Shown: one piece after another, positions 10,328-19,994 of the stretch | How positions within the stretch are numbered: position 1 is the first letter of the stretch | How the letters are laid out: the number at the start of each line of letters is the position of its first letter | Source: an uncultured Bacteroidota bacterium | GTDB taxonomy: Bacteria; Bacteroidota; Bacteroidia; Flavobacteriales; Flavobacteriaceae | Length of the DNA: 64,000 nt | Assembly: GCA_902512755.1 (NCBI GenBank) | Contig: CABXKB010000001.1 | Coordinates: 62,001-126,000, forward strand | Reading direction: 5' to 3' | The notes under the pieces: generated by a model | Database searches by the model: none | What the model saw: only the letters and a program-made list of their open reading frames with translations | Told to the model about the DNA's origin: nothing | Position numbers and translations under genes: made by a program

Positions 10328-10350
10328 GGCAAATTCTGTGCCAAACTTTT

Positions 10351-11829
10351 ATGGCCAATAAATTAACTCCACGGGAAAAAGATTATTCTAAATGGTATAA
10401 TGAAATAGTAGTTCAAGCTGATCTTGCTGAAAATTCAGTAGTTCGTGGCTGTATGATCATTAAACCATATGGTTATGCAATATGGGAAAAAATGCAAACC
10501 GAACTTGATAAAATGTTTAAAGCTACTGGACACGAAAACGCTTATTTTCCACTATTCGTTCCTAAAAGTTTATTTGAAGCTGAAGAAAAAAATGCGGAAG
10601 GTTTTGCAAAAGAATGTGCAGTAGTAACTCATTATCGTTTAAAAAATGATAAAGACCAACCAGGCAAACTTAAAGTAGATCCGAACGCTAAGCTTGAAGA
10701 AGAACTTGTTGTTCGACCTACAAGTGAGGCTGTCATTTGGAACACCTATAAATCTTGGATTCAATCATATAGAGATTTACCGATTTTAATTAATCAATGG
10801 GCTAATGTTGTTCGCTGGGAAATGCGTACTCGGCTTTTTTTAAGAACAGCAGAATTTTTATGGCAAGAAGGGCATACGGCTCATGCTACCAAAAAAGAAG
10901 CAATTGAGGAAACAAAATTAATGAATCAAGTATATGCTGATTTTCTTGAAAATTTTATGGCTATACCTGTTATTCAAGGGACAAAAACTGCCAGCGAACG
11001 ATTCGCAGGTGCAGAAGAGACTTATTGTATCGAAGCTCTAATGCAAGATGGTAAAGCGTTACAAGCAGGAACTTCACATTTTTTAGGTCAAAACTTTGCT
11101 AAAGCATTTGACGTAAAATTTGCTTCAGAGTCAGGAAATCTAGAACATGTATGGGCAACCTCTTGGGGGGTTTCAACAAGACTAATAGGCGCACTTATCA
11201 TGACCCATAGTGATGATATAGGCTTGGTTTTACCACCTAATCTAGCTCCATATCAAGTGGTTATAGTTCCCATTTACAAGGGTGATGAGCAACAAAAGCA
11301 AATCGCTCAAGTTGCAGAAAAAATTAAAGCATTATTAGAAGAAAAAAATATTCGTGTTAAGTTTGACAATCGTGATAAGTTTAAACCTGGATTTAAATTT
11401 AATGAATATGAGTTAAAGGGAGTTCCCCTTAGAATTGCTATTGGTCCAAATGATTTAAAAAAAGGAAGTGTTGAAATTGCTAGACGAGATACTTTATCAA
11501 AAATTGTTATCACTCAGGAAGAAGTTGTTAGTCACATTGATTTTAATCTTAAAGAAATGCAACAATCTTTATTTGATAAAGCAAAAAGTTTCCGTGAGCA
11601 AAAAATAACAGTAGTAGATAATTTTGTAGATTTCCGAAAGGTTTTAGATGATAAAGGTGGTTTTATCTCTGCTCATTGGGATGGAACTGAATTAACTGAG
11701 CAGGCAATTAAAAAAGAAACAAAAGCAACAATTCGATGTATTCCATTAGATAATATAGAAGAATCAGGAAAATGTGTTTATTCCGGAAAAGATTCTAATA
11801 GACGTGTGCTTTTTGCTAAAGCATATTGA
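10351..11829 (+). CDS. proS: prolyl-tRNA synthetase (short, archaeal/eukaryotic type)
   Basis: This class II synthetase charges tRNA-Pro. At 492 residues it is the short type without the bacterial editing insertion. Class II motifs are seen as [14 protein letters not shown] (motif 1 region), [21 protein letters not shown] (split here as VRWEMRTRL and [12 protein letters not shown], motif 2) and the late [16 protein letters not shown] (motif 3). The anticodon-binding domain begins near residue 290 ([13 protein letters not shown]), and the C-terminal domain has [21 protein letters not shown]. This type is common in Bacteroidota. It is divergent from the Tyr-rich lipoprotein gene. Confidence 0.95.
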   Translation: MANKLTPREKDYSKWYNEIVVQADLAENSVVRGCMIIKPYGYAIWEKMQTELDKMFKATGHENAYFPLFVPKSLFEAEEKNAEGFAKECAVVTHYRLKNDKDQPGKLKVDPNAKLEEELVVRPTSEAVIWNTYKSWIQSYRDLPILINQWANVVRWEMRTRLFLRTAEFLWQEGHTAHATKKEAIEETKLMNQVYADFLENFMAIPVIQGTKTASERFAGAEETYCIEALMQDGKALQAGTSHFLGQNFAKAFDVKFASESGNLEHVWATSWGVSTRLIGALIMTHSDDIGLVLPPNLAPYQVVIVPIYKGDEQQKQIAQVAEKIKALLEEKNIRVKFDNRDKFKPGFKFNEYELKGVPLRIAIGPNDLKKGSVEIARRDTLSKIVITQEEVVSHIDFNLKEMQQSLFDKAKSFREQKITVVDNFVDFRKVLDDKGGFISAHWDGTELTEQAIKKETKATIRCIPLDNIEESGKCVYSGKDSNRRVLFAKAY

Positions 11830-11984
11830 TTTAAATCTTTTATCGGTTTTTATTGTTCTTTTTTTAATATTAAATCAGCCTTACTTTTTGCAAGTCCAAT
11901 CAGATATGGAAATTCATATCCGTAATATCATTTAGAAAGTAAAATCATCTATAATAGGCAATAGATTTTGTTTTTCAAATCTTC

Positions 11985-12015
11985 TTGCTTAATAATAATA
12001 TTCCGTGTACATTTG
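11985..12015 (+). promoter_or_regulatory. tRNA-Glu promoter
   Basis: TTG at 11985-11987, a 20-base spacer and TACATTTG at 12008-12015 match the TTG-N19/20-TAnnTTTG consensus. The box ends 14 bases before the mature tRNA 5' end. The preceding 150 bases after proS hold no gene that can be recognised. Confidence 0.6.
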
Positions 12016-12029
12016 CGCACTGAAAATAT

Positions 12030-12101
12030 GGCCCGTTCGTCTATCGGTTAGGACGCCAGGTTTTCATCCTGGAAAGAGGGGTTCGACTCCCCTACGGGCT
12101 A
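12030..12101 (+). tRNA. tRNA-Glu (TTC)
   Basis: A complete cloverleaf is present: 7-bp acceptor GGCCCGT/ACGGGCT with a G-T first pair, an anticodon stem CCAGG/CCTGG enclosing the loop TTTTCAT with anticodon TTC, and a T arm AGGGG-TTCGACT-CCCCT. The discriminator is A and CCA is not encoded. It lies 17 bases upstream of rpsT and is probably in the same transcript. Confidence 0.95.
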
Positions 12102-12118
12102 CAAAATAAATTTAAATT

Positions 12119-12370
12119 ATGGCAAATCATAAATCGGCATTAAAACGTATTCGTTCAAATAACAAGAAACGTCTTTTAAATCGTTTCCAGCATAAAACAA
12201 CCCGTAATGCTATCAAAAAATTACGTGAGATCACTAAAAAGAAAGAAGCAAATAAAGTTTTTCCAACAGTTGTTTCTCTTATAGATAAACTTTCAAAGAA
12301 AAATATAATTCATGCTAATAAAGCATCTAACTTAAAATCTAAACTCGCTAAGCACGTTGCTTCGTTATAA
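12119..12370 (+). CDS. rpsT: 30S ribosomal protein S20
   Basis: S20 binds 16S rRNA and stabilises the 30S subunit. The 83-residue, very basic helical protein starts MANHKSALKRIRSNNKKRLL and contains HKTTRNAIKKLRE, both typical of S20. It follows tRNA-Glu after 17 bases and is closed by a strong hairpin terminator shared with the convergent rho gene. Confidence 0.96.
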   Translation: MANHKSALKRIRSNNKKRLLNRFQHKTTRNAIKKLREITKKKEANKVFPTVVSLIDKLSKKNIIHANKASNLKSKLAKHVASL

Positions 12371-12391
12371 GTTTAATATTTACAATAAAAA

Positions 12392-12418
12392 AGGCTTCTT
12401 ATATAAGGAGCCTTTTTT
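12392..12418. terminator. bidirectional terminator between rpsT and rho
   Basis: AGGCTTCTT at 12392-12400 pairs with AAGGAGCCT at 12405-12413 around the loop ATAT, giving 9 bp with one G-T pair. T residues follow on the plus strand and an A tract precedes the hairpin, so it can work for both convergent genes. Confidence 0.85.
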
Positions 12419-12436
12419 ATTACATTAAGCTTTTGG

Positions 12437-13984
12437 TTAAGAATTCATCGAAATTAAAAACTCTTCATTGCTTTGAGTTCTTGTAAAGCGATCATTTATA
12501 AATTCCATAGCCTCAACAGGGTTCATATCTGCTAAATACTTTCTCATGATCCACATCCGTTTTATAGTGTTTTCATCCAGTAATAAATCATCACGACGAG
12601 TACTTGATGAAACTAAATCAATAGCTGGGAAAATTCTCCTATTGGCAATTCGACGATCCAGTTGAAGCTCCATGTTTCCTGTTCCTTTGAATTCTTCAAA
12701 TATAACCTCATCCATTTTAGAGCCTGTTTCTGTTAATGCAGTTGCAATTATAGATAATGAGCCTCCATTTTCAATATTCCTAGCCGCACCAAAGAAACGT
12801 TTTGGCTTATGTAGAGCATTTGCGTCAACACCTCCACTGAGGATTTTTCCAGAAGCAGGCTGTACAGTATTATATGCTCTTGCTAAACGCGTAATGGAAT
12901 CCAAAAGAATAACAACGTCATGTCCACACTCCACAAGTCTTTTTGCTTTTTCCAAAACAATATTAGCAATCTTAACATGGCGTTCTGCAGGTTCGTCAAA
13001 CGTAGATGCGACAACTTCTCCATCTACATTTCTTTGCATGTCTGTAACTTCCTCTGGTCGCTCGTCAATCAATAAAATCAATTGGTAAACTTCAGGATGA
13101 TTTGCTGCTATTGCATTAGCAATGTCCTTAAGCAACATCGTTTTTCCTGTTTTTGGTTGTGAAACAATCATACCCCTTTGTCCTTTACCTATAGGGGAGA
13201 ACAAATCCATGATTCTACTAGAAATTGTACTTTGTTTATCGGCCAAATTAAATTTTTCTTCAGGAAAGAGGGGAGTGAGGTGTTGAAATGAAACACGGTC
13301 TCTAACTACTTTAGGGTCCAGACCATTGATCTTATTGACTTTAATTAGCGGAAAGTATTTTTCTCCTTCTTTTGGAGGACGAACAGATCCAAGAACAGTA
13401 TCGCCGGTTTTAAGTCCAAAAAGGCGAATTTGTGATTGAGAAACATAAACATCGTCTGGAGAAGAGAGGTAATTATAGTCTGAAGAACGCAAAAATCCGT
13501 AACCTTCAGTCATCATATCTAATACTCCTTCAGTTTCTACAATACCATCAAACTCAAAGTCAGGTTGCCGGTAGCGACTTCTATTATCTTTATTGTGATT
13601 ATTTTCACCACGATTTACGTTGTTGAAATTATTTTTTTGGTTCCCGTTTTTCTTGTATTTATTGTTCACTTGTCCTTCTTTCTTATGATGTGGTTTGCTG
13701 TCATCTTTATTATATGGAGTATTATTCTGTCTTGATTTATGAACTGGAAGAATCTTTTGAGAAACTTTCTTTTGGTCGTCAGATTTTTGGTTTTGAATAT
13801 TATCCTGGTTTTTTGGAGAAGCGGAAGCAGTAGTTTCTTCATCAGGTTTTGATGCAATGAAATCTACAATTTTATAGACCAGATCAAGTTTTTTCAATCC
13901 TGCAATACGTTTAACACCAATTTTTTTGGCAATTTCTTGTAATTCAGGTAGTTTCTTTGTTTTAAGAGTAGCTAATTCGTACAT
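12437..13984 (-). CDS. rho: transcription termination factor Rho
   Basis: Rho is the hexameric RNA helicase that ends untranslated transcripts. The 515-residue protein has a Rho_N helical domain (residues 1-47, [20 protein letters not shown]), then an insert of roughly 95 residues rich in Asn, Lys, Gln and His, a cold-shock-type RNA-binding domain (about 150-220, [20 protein letters not shown]) and the ATPase. Walker A is [14 protein letters not shown] and Walker B is [17 protein letters not shown]. Long polar inserts are common in Bacteroidota Rho and may affect RNA binding or condensation. It is convergent with rpsT and divergent from the DUF4293 gene. Confidence 0.96.
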   Translation of the reverse strand: MYELATLKTKKLPELQEIAKKIGVKRIAGLKKLDLVYKIVDFIASKPDEETTASASPKNQDNIQNQKSDDQKKVSQKILPVHKSRQNNTPYNKDDSKPHHKKEGQVNNKYKKNGNQKNNFNNVNRGENNHNKDNRSRYRQPDFEFDGIVETEGVLDMMTEGYGFLRSSDYNYLSSPDDVYVSQSQIRLFGLKTGDTVLGSVRPPKEGEKYFPLIKVNKINGLDPKVVRDRVSFQHLTPLFPEEKFNLADKQSTISSRIMDLFSPIGKGQRGMIVSQPKTGKTMLLKDIANAIAANHPEVYQLILLIDERPEEVTDMQRNVDGEVVASTFDEPAERHVKIANIVLEKAKRLVECGHDVVILLDSITRLARAYNTVQPASGKILSGGVDANALHKPKRFFGAARNIENGGSLSIIATALTETGSKMDEVIFEEFKGTGNMELQLDRRIANRRIFPAIDLVSSSTRRDDLLLDENTIKRMWIMRKYLADMNPVEAMEFINDRFTRTQSNEEFLISMNS

Positions 13985-14120
13985 GAAGTTGTTTGAAAGT
14001 TTATGCTTTATAGGCTAATTGCAATGCTATAAAGATTAAATGTTGTAGAAGCACAATATTACAAATTTTATTTAAAACAACCACTTTAAAAAAAAAGTTA
14101 ATTTTGTTAAAAGCCTATTC

Positions 14121-14510
14121 ATGATTCAACGGATTCAATCTCTATATCTTCTTCTTGTTATTTTACTTTCTTGTTTTGTATCATATTTGTCCTTTAATTC
14201 TTCTTTTGAGATTGGATTAAATTCTTGGTTTAAAACCCATTATTGCTTTTTCAGTATCCCATTACTTGGACTACTATCCTTATTTATATATAATAAACGC
14301 AAGATACAGTCAATCCTTTGTTTTGTGTTGATTATAATAAATATTTTAGTACTTCATATTTATGGTATAAAAGTATTTCAAGGAAATTCTAATGCCATAA
14401 TTATAGTAATCCTTGTATGTTCTTTTCTCGAATGTATTTTATTAATTATGGCGCGAAAAGCTATTAATAAAGATGAAAAGCTAGTTCGCTCAATCGATCG
14501 CATTCGCTAA
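14121..14510 (+). CDS. DUF4293-family membrane protein
   Basis: This 129-residue protein has four predicted membrane segments (about 8-25, 41-57, 64-82, 92-110) and starts MIQRIQSLYLLLVILLSCF, which is the characteristic beginning of the DUF4293 family found next to rho in Bacteroidota. Its function is unknown. A TAATTTTG box at 14099-14106 could be its promoter. The stop overlaps the 3' end of the convergent phosphoesterase gene by 21 bases. Confidence 0.75.
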   Translation: MIQRIQSLYLLLVILLSCFVSYLSFNSSFEIGLNSWFKTHYCFFSIPLLGLLSLFIYNKRKIQSILCFVLIIINILVLHIYGIKVFQGNSNAIIIVILVCSFLECILLIMARKAINKDEKLVRSIDRIR

Positions 14511-15008
14511 GTCACCTCTTGTCCCAAGTTCTATAACATCTAGGTTTTGAATCTTTCCTTTATCTATTTCAAAACGAAGCATTGTTCTTTTTTTATGGAA
14601 GCCATAAATTCCTGCTGCTCCCGGATTCATATGTAGATGATTGTTTTCTTTATCCTGGATCACTTTTAAAATATGTGAATGACCACAAATGAATAATTTA
14701 GGTTTATATTTTTTAATTAAGGCTTTTGCTTTTAAATTATATTTTCCTGGATAACCAGCAATATGAATTATTATCACTGAAACTCCCTCACAATTGAAAG
14801 AGAGCACTTCAGACGATTGCAGTCTTACCTGATTACCGTCTATGTTTCCATATACCGATTTAAGAGGTTTTAGCGAAGCTAGATAGTCTAAAACTTTTAG
14901 GTTTCCTATATCACCTGCATGCCATAGCTCATCTGATTGTGAAATATAGCTTGTTATTTTTTTATCTAAGTGACCATGTGTATCAGAAAGCAATAATATT
15001 TTTTTCAA
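14490..15008 (-). CDS. YfcE/MJ0936-type metallophosphoesterase
   Basis: This small calcineurin-like phosphoesterase has 172 residues and shows all metal-binding blocks in order: DTHGH (residues 9-13), GDIGN (about 37-41), GNIDGN (about 55-60), an isolated His in IIIHIAGYPG and GHSHI (about 109-113). Homologues hydrolyse phosphodiesters with low specificity, so the physiological substrate cannot be told. It is convergent with the DUF4293 gene. The 206 bases beyond its start, towards truA, contain only the truA promoter. Confidence 0.85.
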   Translation of the reverse strand: MKKILLLSDTHGHLDKKITSYISQSDELWHAGDIGNLKVLDYLASLKPLKSVYGNIDGNQVRLQSSEVLSFNCEGVSVIIIHIAGYPGKYNLKAKALIKKYKPKLFICGHSHILKVIQDKENNHLHMNPGAAGIYGFHKKRTMLRFEIDKGKIQNLDVIELGTRGDLANAID

Positions 15009-15166
15009 TGAATTATATTATAATTTGATTAAAGTTAATCATTAGGAGCTATTATTTTAAACAAAAAAAATTTTAACTTTTAAACCTTTTTATATGATTC
15101 ATTTTTCATCCTCCATGAATAGTTTTGTTATTACTAATAATATTTAGTTGAGAACTCTTTCTCTAA

Positions 15167-15197
15167 TTGTATCAATAAATAATTCAAAGTATATTTA
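15167..15197 (+). promoter_or_regulatory. truA promoter
   Basis: TTG at 15167-15169, a 20-base spacer and TATATTTA at 15190-15197 differ from the consensus TAnnTTTG only in the last base. The GTG start of truA follows 17 bases later. Confidence 0.5.
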
Positions 15198-15214
15198 GCT
15201 CAAAAATAAAATAG

Positions 15215-15961
15215 GTGCGTTATTTTTTAGAATTTTCTTACGCAGGGACTAATTATCATGGATGGCAAATTCAACCTAATGCAATTTCTATACAAGAGGT
15301 TATGGAAAATGCCTTGAGTACACTCTTAAAATCACCAACCACACTTCTTGCTGCAGGGAGGACTGATACAGGTGTACATGCTCGACAGATGTTTGCACAT
15401 TTTGATTCTAACTTCAATGTGGAGTTTCAACAAAAATTAGTTTATCAGCTCAATCAATTTTTACCTTCCGATATTGTTATTCATTCTCTTAGACAAGTAA
15501 AATTAGATGCTCATGCTCGTTTTGATGCACTTTTAAGAACCTATGAATATCATATTTCAATTAAAAAAGTAGCTTTTGAGAATGATTTGCATTATCAAGT
15601 TAATCAAACTTTAGACTTTGATCTTATGAATGCCGCTGCACAGATTCTTTTGGAATATCAAGATTTTGAAAGCTTTTCAAAATCAAAGACAGATGTCAAA
15701 ACCTTTTTATGCGACATAAGTTATGCGAAGTGGACTAATTCAGAAAAGGGTTATATATTTACAATAACTGCTAATCGGTTTTTGCGTAATATGGTTCGAT
15801 CGATAGTAGGTACATTGATTGAAATTGGTTTAAAAAAGAAAAAATTGGAAAAATTTCATCAAATTATTTCAGTTAAAAAACGCTCTGCAGCAGGTTTTTC
15901 TGTGCCAGCAAAGGGCTTGTTTCTTACCAAAATAAAATACCCAGACAATATTTATATATAA
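15215..15961 (+). CDS. truA: tRNA pseudouridine(38-40) synthase TruA
   Basis: TruA makes pseudouridine at positions 38-40 of the tRNA anticodon arm. The 248-residue protein begins at GTG (MRYFLEFSYAGTNYHGWQ), and no ATG lies in a better position. The catalytic aspartate is in AAGRTDTGVHARQMFAHF (about residue 52). The second half has the conserved FLRNMVRSIVGTLIEIG. Only 2 bases separate it from the ABC exporter gene, so the two are very likely co-transcribed. Confidence 0.94.
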   Translation: MRYFLEFSYAGTNYHGWQIQPNAISIQEVMENALSTLLKSPTTLLAAGRTDTGVHARQMFAHFDSNFNVEFQQKLVYQLNQFLPSDIVIHSLRQVKLDAHARFDALLRTYEYHISIKKVAFENDLHYQVNQTLDFDLMNAAAQILLEYQDFESFSKSKTDVKTFLCDISYAKWTNSEKGYIFTITANRFLRNMVRSIVGTLIEIGLKKKKLEKFHQIISVKKRSAAGFSVPAKGLFLTKIKYPDNIYI

Positions 15962-15963
15962 AT

Positions 15964-17730
15964 ATGGCGAAAGTAAGCGGTAAAATTTTTGATATAGAAC
16001 TATTCACTAAACTTTTAGCATATATAAAACCTTTTCAATCAACTTATTATTTTGTTATTATTTCAGCTATTTTGCTGTCTTTTTTTTCAACGGTAACACC
16101 ATATTTGCTTAAAGTTACCGTTGATGATTACATCCGACCGAAAGATTTTCAGGGGATGGTTTTTTTTGTTAGTTTAATGTTCACAACCTTATTATTAGAA
16201 GTTGTATTCCAGTTTCTTTTTGTTTTTTATGCTAACTGGCTGGGCCAAAAAGTAATTAAAGATTTAAGGGTTAAGCTTTTTAATAAGATTCTTTACTTCA
16301 AAATGTCATATTTTGACAAGACAGCTGTAGGGCGTTTAGTAACTCGCTCTGTTAATGACATTGAAACTATAGCGAGTGTTTTTTCACAAGGTTTGTTTAT
16401 GATCATTGCTGATTTACTAAAAATGATTTTGGTGATAGGAGTAATGCTTTATGTTGATTGGCGTTTATCTCTTATTGTATTTTCAATTCTCCCAGTTATA
16501 ATTTACGCGACGAGACTTTTTCAAAAGTCAATGAAAAATGCTTTTGAGGAGGTACGAGTTCAGGTAGCTAATTTAAATTCTTTTGTACAGGAGCGAATCA
16601 GTGGAATTAAAATAGTTCAATTATTTAATCGTGAAAAAGTGGAGTATAAGAGTTTTGTTTCAATTAATGAAAAACACAAAAAAGCATGGTTGAAAACAGT
16701 ATGGTTTAATTCTATTTTCTTTCCTATTGCTGAAATTTCTTCTTCTGTAACAATTGGTCTGTTAGTATGGTATGGAGGATTAAATGTAATTTCTGGCGGA
16801 GGTGTTTCTCTTGGAACTATTTTTCTTTTTATTCAAATGTCTCAAATGTTATTTAGGCCATTAAGACAAATTGCGGATAAATTTAATTCTTTACAAATGG
16901 GAATGGTATCAGCTGACCGTATATTTGAAATTTTAGAAACACAAAGCAGTATCGAAGATAAAGGAACATTTTTTCCAACTCAAATTAAAGGTGATATTAG
17001 TCTAAAACAATTAGGTTTCTCATACATTCCTGGAGAGCTAATAATAAATAATATATCACTTGAAATTAAATCTGGTGAAACAGTTGCTTTAGTTGGTGCC
17101 ACCGGAGCTGGAAAGTCTACTATAATAAATTTAATATCTCGTTTTTATGAATTTGATTCTGGGGATATCACGATAGATGGAACTTCCATTCGTAAATACA
17201 ACTTGGAAACTTTACGTAATAAAGTTTCTGTTGTTCTTCAAGATGTTTTTCTTTTTGCAGATACTTTATTTAATAATATTACACTGTTCAACCCTTTAAT
17301 TACAATAGATCAAGTTGTTAAAGCTTCAAAAGAAATAGGAGTTCATGAGTTTATAGAATCTTTACCTGAAGGCTATGATTATAATGTTAAAGAGAGAGGT
17401 GTCATGCTCTCTTCCGGTCAGCGACAGTTAATAGCATTTTTAAGAGCTTATATCTCAGAACCGTCAATTCTCGTATTAGACGAAGCAACATCGTCAGTTG
17501 ACAGTTATTCAGAGGAGATAATTCAACGCGCAATTGACAAATTGACTCAAGGCAAGACATCTATTATTATTGCTCATCGTTTATCAACAATTAAAAACGC
17601 AGATCGAATAGTTGTTATGGATAAAGGAAATATTATGGAAGAAGGGACTCATGAGCAATTATTAAAGATTGAAGACGGGCACTATGCTAAACTTTATGAA
17701 GTGCAGTATGCAGAAGAGTTTCCCGTTTAA
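15964..17730 (+). CDS. ABC exporter, MsbA-like half-transporter
   Basis: This 588-residue fused permease-ATPase works as a homodimer in the inner membrane. Residues 1-310 form six membrane helices of the type I exporter fold, and residues about 340-575 form the nucleotide-binding domain with Walker A GATGAGKST, a Q-loop in VVLQDVFLF, the signature LSSGQRQL, Walker B ILVLDEATSSVD and the H-loop AHRLS. Relatives export lipids (MsbA) or drugs, so the substrate stays open. It follows truA by 2 bases and is convergent with cdaA (adjoining stops). Confidence 0.9.
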   Translation: MAKVSGKIFDIELFTKLLAYIKPFQSTYYFVIISAILLSFFSTVTPYLLKVTVDDYIRPKDFQGMVFFVSLMFTTLLLEVVFQFLFVFYANWLGQKVIKDLRVKLFNKILYFKMSYFDKTAVGRLVTRSVNDIETIASVFSQGLFMIIADLLKMILVIGVMLYVDWRLSLIVFSILPVIIYATRLFQKSMKNAFEEVRVQVANLNSFVQERISGIKIVQLFNREKVEYKSFVSINEKHKKAWLKTVWFNSIFFPIAEISSSVTIGLLVWYGGLNVISGGGVSLGTIFLFIQMSQMLFRPLRQIADKFNSLQMGMVSADRIFEILETQSSIEDKGTFFPTQIKGDISLKQLGFSYIPGELIINNISLEIKSGETVALVGATGAGKSTIINLISRFYEFDSGDITIDGTSIRKYNLETLRNKVSVVLQDVFLFADTLFNNITLFNPLITIDQVVKASKEIGVHEFIESLPEGYDYNVKERGVMLSSGQRQLIAFLRAYISEPSILVLDEATSSVDSYSEEIIQRAIDKLTQGKTSIIIAHRLSTIKNADRIVVMDKGNIMEEGTHEQLLKIEDGHYAKLYEVQYAEEFPV

Positions 17731-18519
17731 TTAGTCATTCATATCTTGAGCAATAGATTTTTCTAATTTTTCAAGACTATCAAAATTAAAAAAACTTCCA
17801 TTTTTAAAATAAACCACTTCTCCGGTTTGTTCAGATATCACCAAAACCAATGCATCTGTTTTTTCTGTAATGCCTATAGCTGCTCTATGTCTTAATCCAT
17901 AACGGGAAGGAATATTTGACCGATCACTTAGAGGCAAAATAACGCGTGTAGCTATTATAATATTATTTTCAATTACTATGGCTCCATCATGTAATGGACT
18001 ATTTTTAAAAAAAATACTTTCTAAAACTTGAGGTGTCAATTGAATATTAGAATAATTATTTTCATTTAAAGTAAAATCAAGAGAATTGTTTTTTTGTAAT
18101 ACAATTATAGCTCCCATTTTACTTTTAGACATATCTTCACAAGAATTTATTAAGATTTTTAAGTTTAAATTAGATCCCTCCCGAGTTTGGTTTAAAAATT
18201 TAAAATAGCGAACTACATTTCGCTTATTAGTAAAATTTGTTGAACCTAAAAGCAGAAGAAATTTTCTTATTTCTTCCTGAAAAACAACGATTAAGGCAAA
18301 AAATCCAACACTAATAAACTTTCCAAGTAAATTGCTTAATACATCCATATTGAGCAAAGCAGTCAACTTCCAAATCAAATAAATCATTACAATTCCAATA
18401 AAAATGTTTATAGCTACTGTCCCTCTAACTAGCTTATATAAATAGAAAAGAAGTAAAGCTACAAGGAGAATGTCAATAACATCTATAAAAGAAAAATCAA
18501 TAAAATCTGTAATATTCAA
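17731..18519 (-). CDS. cdaA: diadenylate cyclase CdaA
   Basis: CdaA condenses two ATP to cyclic di-AMP, an essential second messenger for turgor and envelope control in many bacteria. The 262-residue protein has three N-terminal membrane helices (about 12-80) and a DisA_N-type catalytic domain with the two diagnostic motifs: DGA in SPLHDGAIVIE (about 177-187) and RHR in YGLRHRAAIGITE (about 207-219). In Bacteroidota cdaA is usually next to folP, as here (30 bases apart, same strand). No c-di-AMP phosphodiesterase was recognised in this window. Confidence 0.92.
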   Translation of the reverse strand: MNITDFIDFSFIDVIDILLVALLLFYLYKLVRGTVAINIFIGIVMIYLIWKLTALLNMDVLSNLLGKFISVGFFALIVVFQEEIRKFLLLLGSTNFTNKRNVVRYFKFLNQTREGSNLNLKILINSCEDMSKSKMGAIIVLQKNNSLDFTLNENNYSNIQLTPQVLESIFFKNSPLHDGAIVIENNIIIATRVILPLSDRSNIPSRYGLRHRAAIGITEKTDALVLVISEQTGEVVYFKNGSFFNFDSLEKLEKSIAQDMND

Positions 18520-18549
18520 GTAAGTATGCTTTGTGTAAATTTATAAAAA

Positions 18550-19320
18550 CTATTGAAGCTCTAACCATAAGTCAATGCATTCTTTCGCTTCTTTAACATC
18601 GTGGACTCTTAATATTTTTGCTCCACGCTCTAAGCCCCATGCATGAAGGGCCGTTGTTCCATTTAACGCTTGATCAGGTCCAAACCCAAAGGTTTTGTAA
18701 ATCATAGATTTTCTAGAAACCCCAATAAGTATAGGACAGCTAAGACTTTTTAAGTGATTTAAATTTTTAAATAATGTAAAATTGTGTTCTTTGCTTTTTC
18801 CAAATCCAAATCCAGGATCTAAGATTATGTCATTGATGCTAGATAAAGAAGCTTTTTTTAACTGCTTGTTAAAAAAATAAGCAATCTCTTGAATTACATC
18901 ATGATAATAAACTCCATCCTGCATGTCTTTGGGCGTTCCCTTCATGTGCATCATTACGTAAGGCACTTTGTGTGAACCGACTACAGAAAGAATTCTTGGA
19001 TCTAATATACCTCCTGATATATCATTTATCATACTTACTCCCATGTCCAAACTTTCTTCAGCCACAACACTGTTGTAGGTGTCTAATGAAAAGTAAGTTT
19101 TTGGAAATTCTTTTAATAATACCTTGAGATAAGGAAATAAAAGCTTTTTTTCTTGATCTGGATCAATTATTGAACTACCTGGTTTGCTACTTGCAACACC
19201 AATGTCAATAAAGGAAGCTCCTTCGTCAAGCATTTTCTGGGTTTGAGCTATAGCATTATTCAAACAATTATACTTCCCACCATCATAAAAAGAATTATTT
19301 GTAAGATTAAGAATTCCCAT
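18550..19320 (-). CDS. folP: dihydropteroate synthase (start codon uncertain, possibly non-ATG upstream)
   Basis: FolP joins para-aminobenzoate to dihydropterin pyrophosphate in folate synthesis. Typical blocks are MINDISGG, the pterin-site LDPGFGFGKS, GVSRKSMIYKTFG and the C-terminal RVHDVKE. From the only in-frame ATG (19320) the protein would start directly at the first core strand (MGILNLTNNSF). The reading frame continues upstream for 30 more codons and encodes GNLIDLTKPKI, which is family-like N-terminal sequence, yet contains no ATG, GTG or TTG. ATT at 19363-19365 or ATC at 19378-19380 could serve as start. The usual TPDSF loop reads TNNSF here. cdaA lies 30 bases downstream. Confidence 0.88.
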   Translation of the reverse strand: MGILNLTNNSFYDGGKYNCLNNAIAQTQKMLDEGASFIDIGVASSKPGSSIIDPDQEKKLLFPYLKVLLKEFPKTYFSLDTYNSVVAEESLDMGVSMINDISGGILDPRILSVVGSHKVPYVMMHMKGTPKDMQDGVYYHDVIQEIAYFFNKQLKKASLSSINDIILDPGFGFGKSKEHNFTLFKNLNHLKSLSCPILIGVSRKSMIYKTFGFGPDQALNGTTALHAWGLERGAKILRVHDVKEAKECIDLWLELQ

Positions 19321-19406
19321 GATTTTGGGTTTTGTTAAATCAATTAGGTTACCCCGTATACGAATTTGTTGAGCTGTGATATTCTTTTTGATAACTTTTG
19401 AAGCGT

Positions 19407-19994
19407 ATGGCTAATGAATTAAAAATAAATTCGAAATTTATAACAAATTTATATGAAATGGAAGCTACCGAAAAAAAGTATCATGAAATTATCTTTCAAT
19501 GTCGAGCTTTATTCGAAAAAAAAATGAGTGACTATGGATCTGCCTGGAGAATTCTCAGATTACCCTCTTTGACAGATCAAATTATGATTAAAGCTCAACG
19601 CATCAGAAGTTTACAAACGAATAAAATTATAAAAATAAATGAAGGTGAAGAGTCTGAATTCATTGGAATAATTAACTATAGCGTTATGGCACTAATACAA
19701 ATTCAAAAGGGGATAGCTGAACAATCTGATCTAGATTTAGAAACTGCTTTAAAGCTTTATGATAGAAAATTAAAAACCACATTTGAATTAATGCTAAATA
19801 AGAATCATGACTATGGAGAGGCCTGGAGAGACATGCGGATAAGCTCACTTACTGACTTGATTCTACAAAAACTACTTCGAGTAAAACAAATAGAAGATAA
19901 TGAAGGAATAACCATTGTAAGCGAAGGGATTGAAGCAAACTATCATGACATTGTAAATTATGCCATTTTTGCATTGATTCATTTAAAAGTATAA
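19407..19994 (+). CDS. DUF1599 protein with two tandem domains
   Basis: This 195-residue protein is built of two copies of the DUF1599 (nucleotide-modification-associated) domain. The repeats are visible as KKMSDYGSAWRILRLPSLTD (first copy, about residues 45-64) and KNHDYGEAWRDMRISSLTD (second copy, about 133-151), each followed by a helix and an INYSVMALIQ / VNYAIFALIH segment. The biochemical role is not known. An in-frame TTG lies 9 bases upstream, but ATG at 19407 is a better start. It is divergent from folP and its stop overlaps the start of the permease gene by one base. Confidence 0.8.
   Translation: MANELKINSKFITNLYEMEATEKKYHEIIFQCRALFEKKMSDYGSAWRILRLPSLTDQIMIKAQRIRSLQTNKIIKINEGEESEFIGIINYSVMALIQIQKGIAEQSDLDLETALKLYDRKLKTTFELMLNKNHDYGEAWRDMRISSLTDLILQKLLRVKQIEDNEGITIVSEGIEANYHDIVNYAIFALIHLKV

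Noticed and set aside
11903-11919. Small inverted repeat GATATG...CATATC between proS and tRNA-Glu
   Set aside because: The stem has 6 bp without a T tract, so neither a terminator nor a defined operator can be claimed.
13432-13626. Plus-strand frame inside rho
   Set aside because: It lies wholly within the Asn/Lys-rich insert of rho and shows no protein features of its own.
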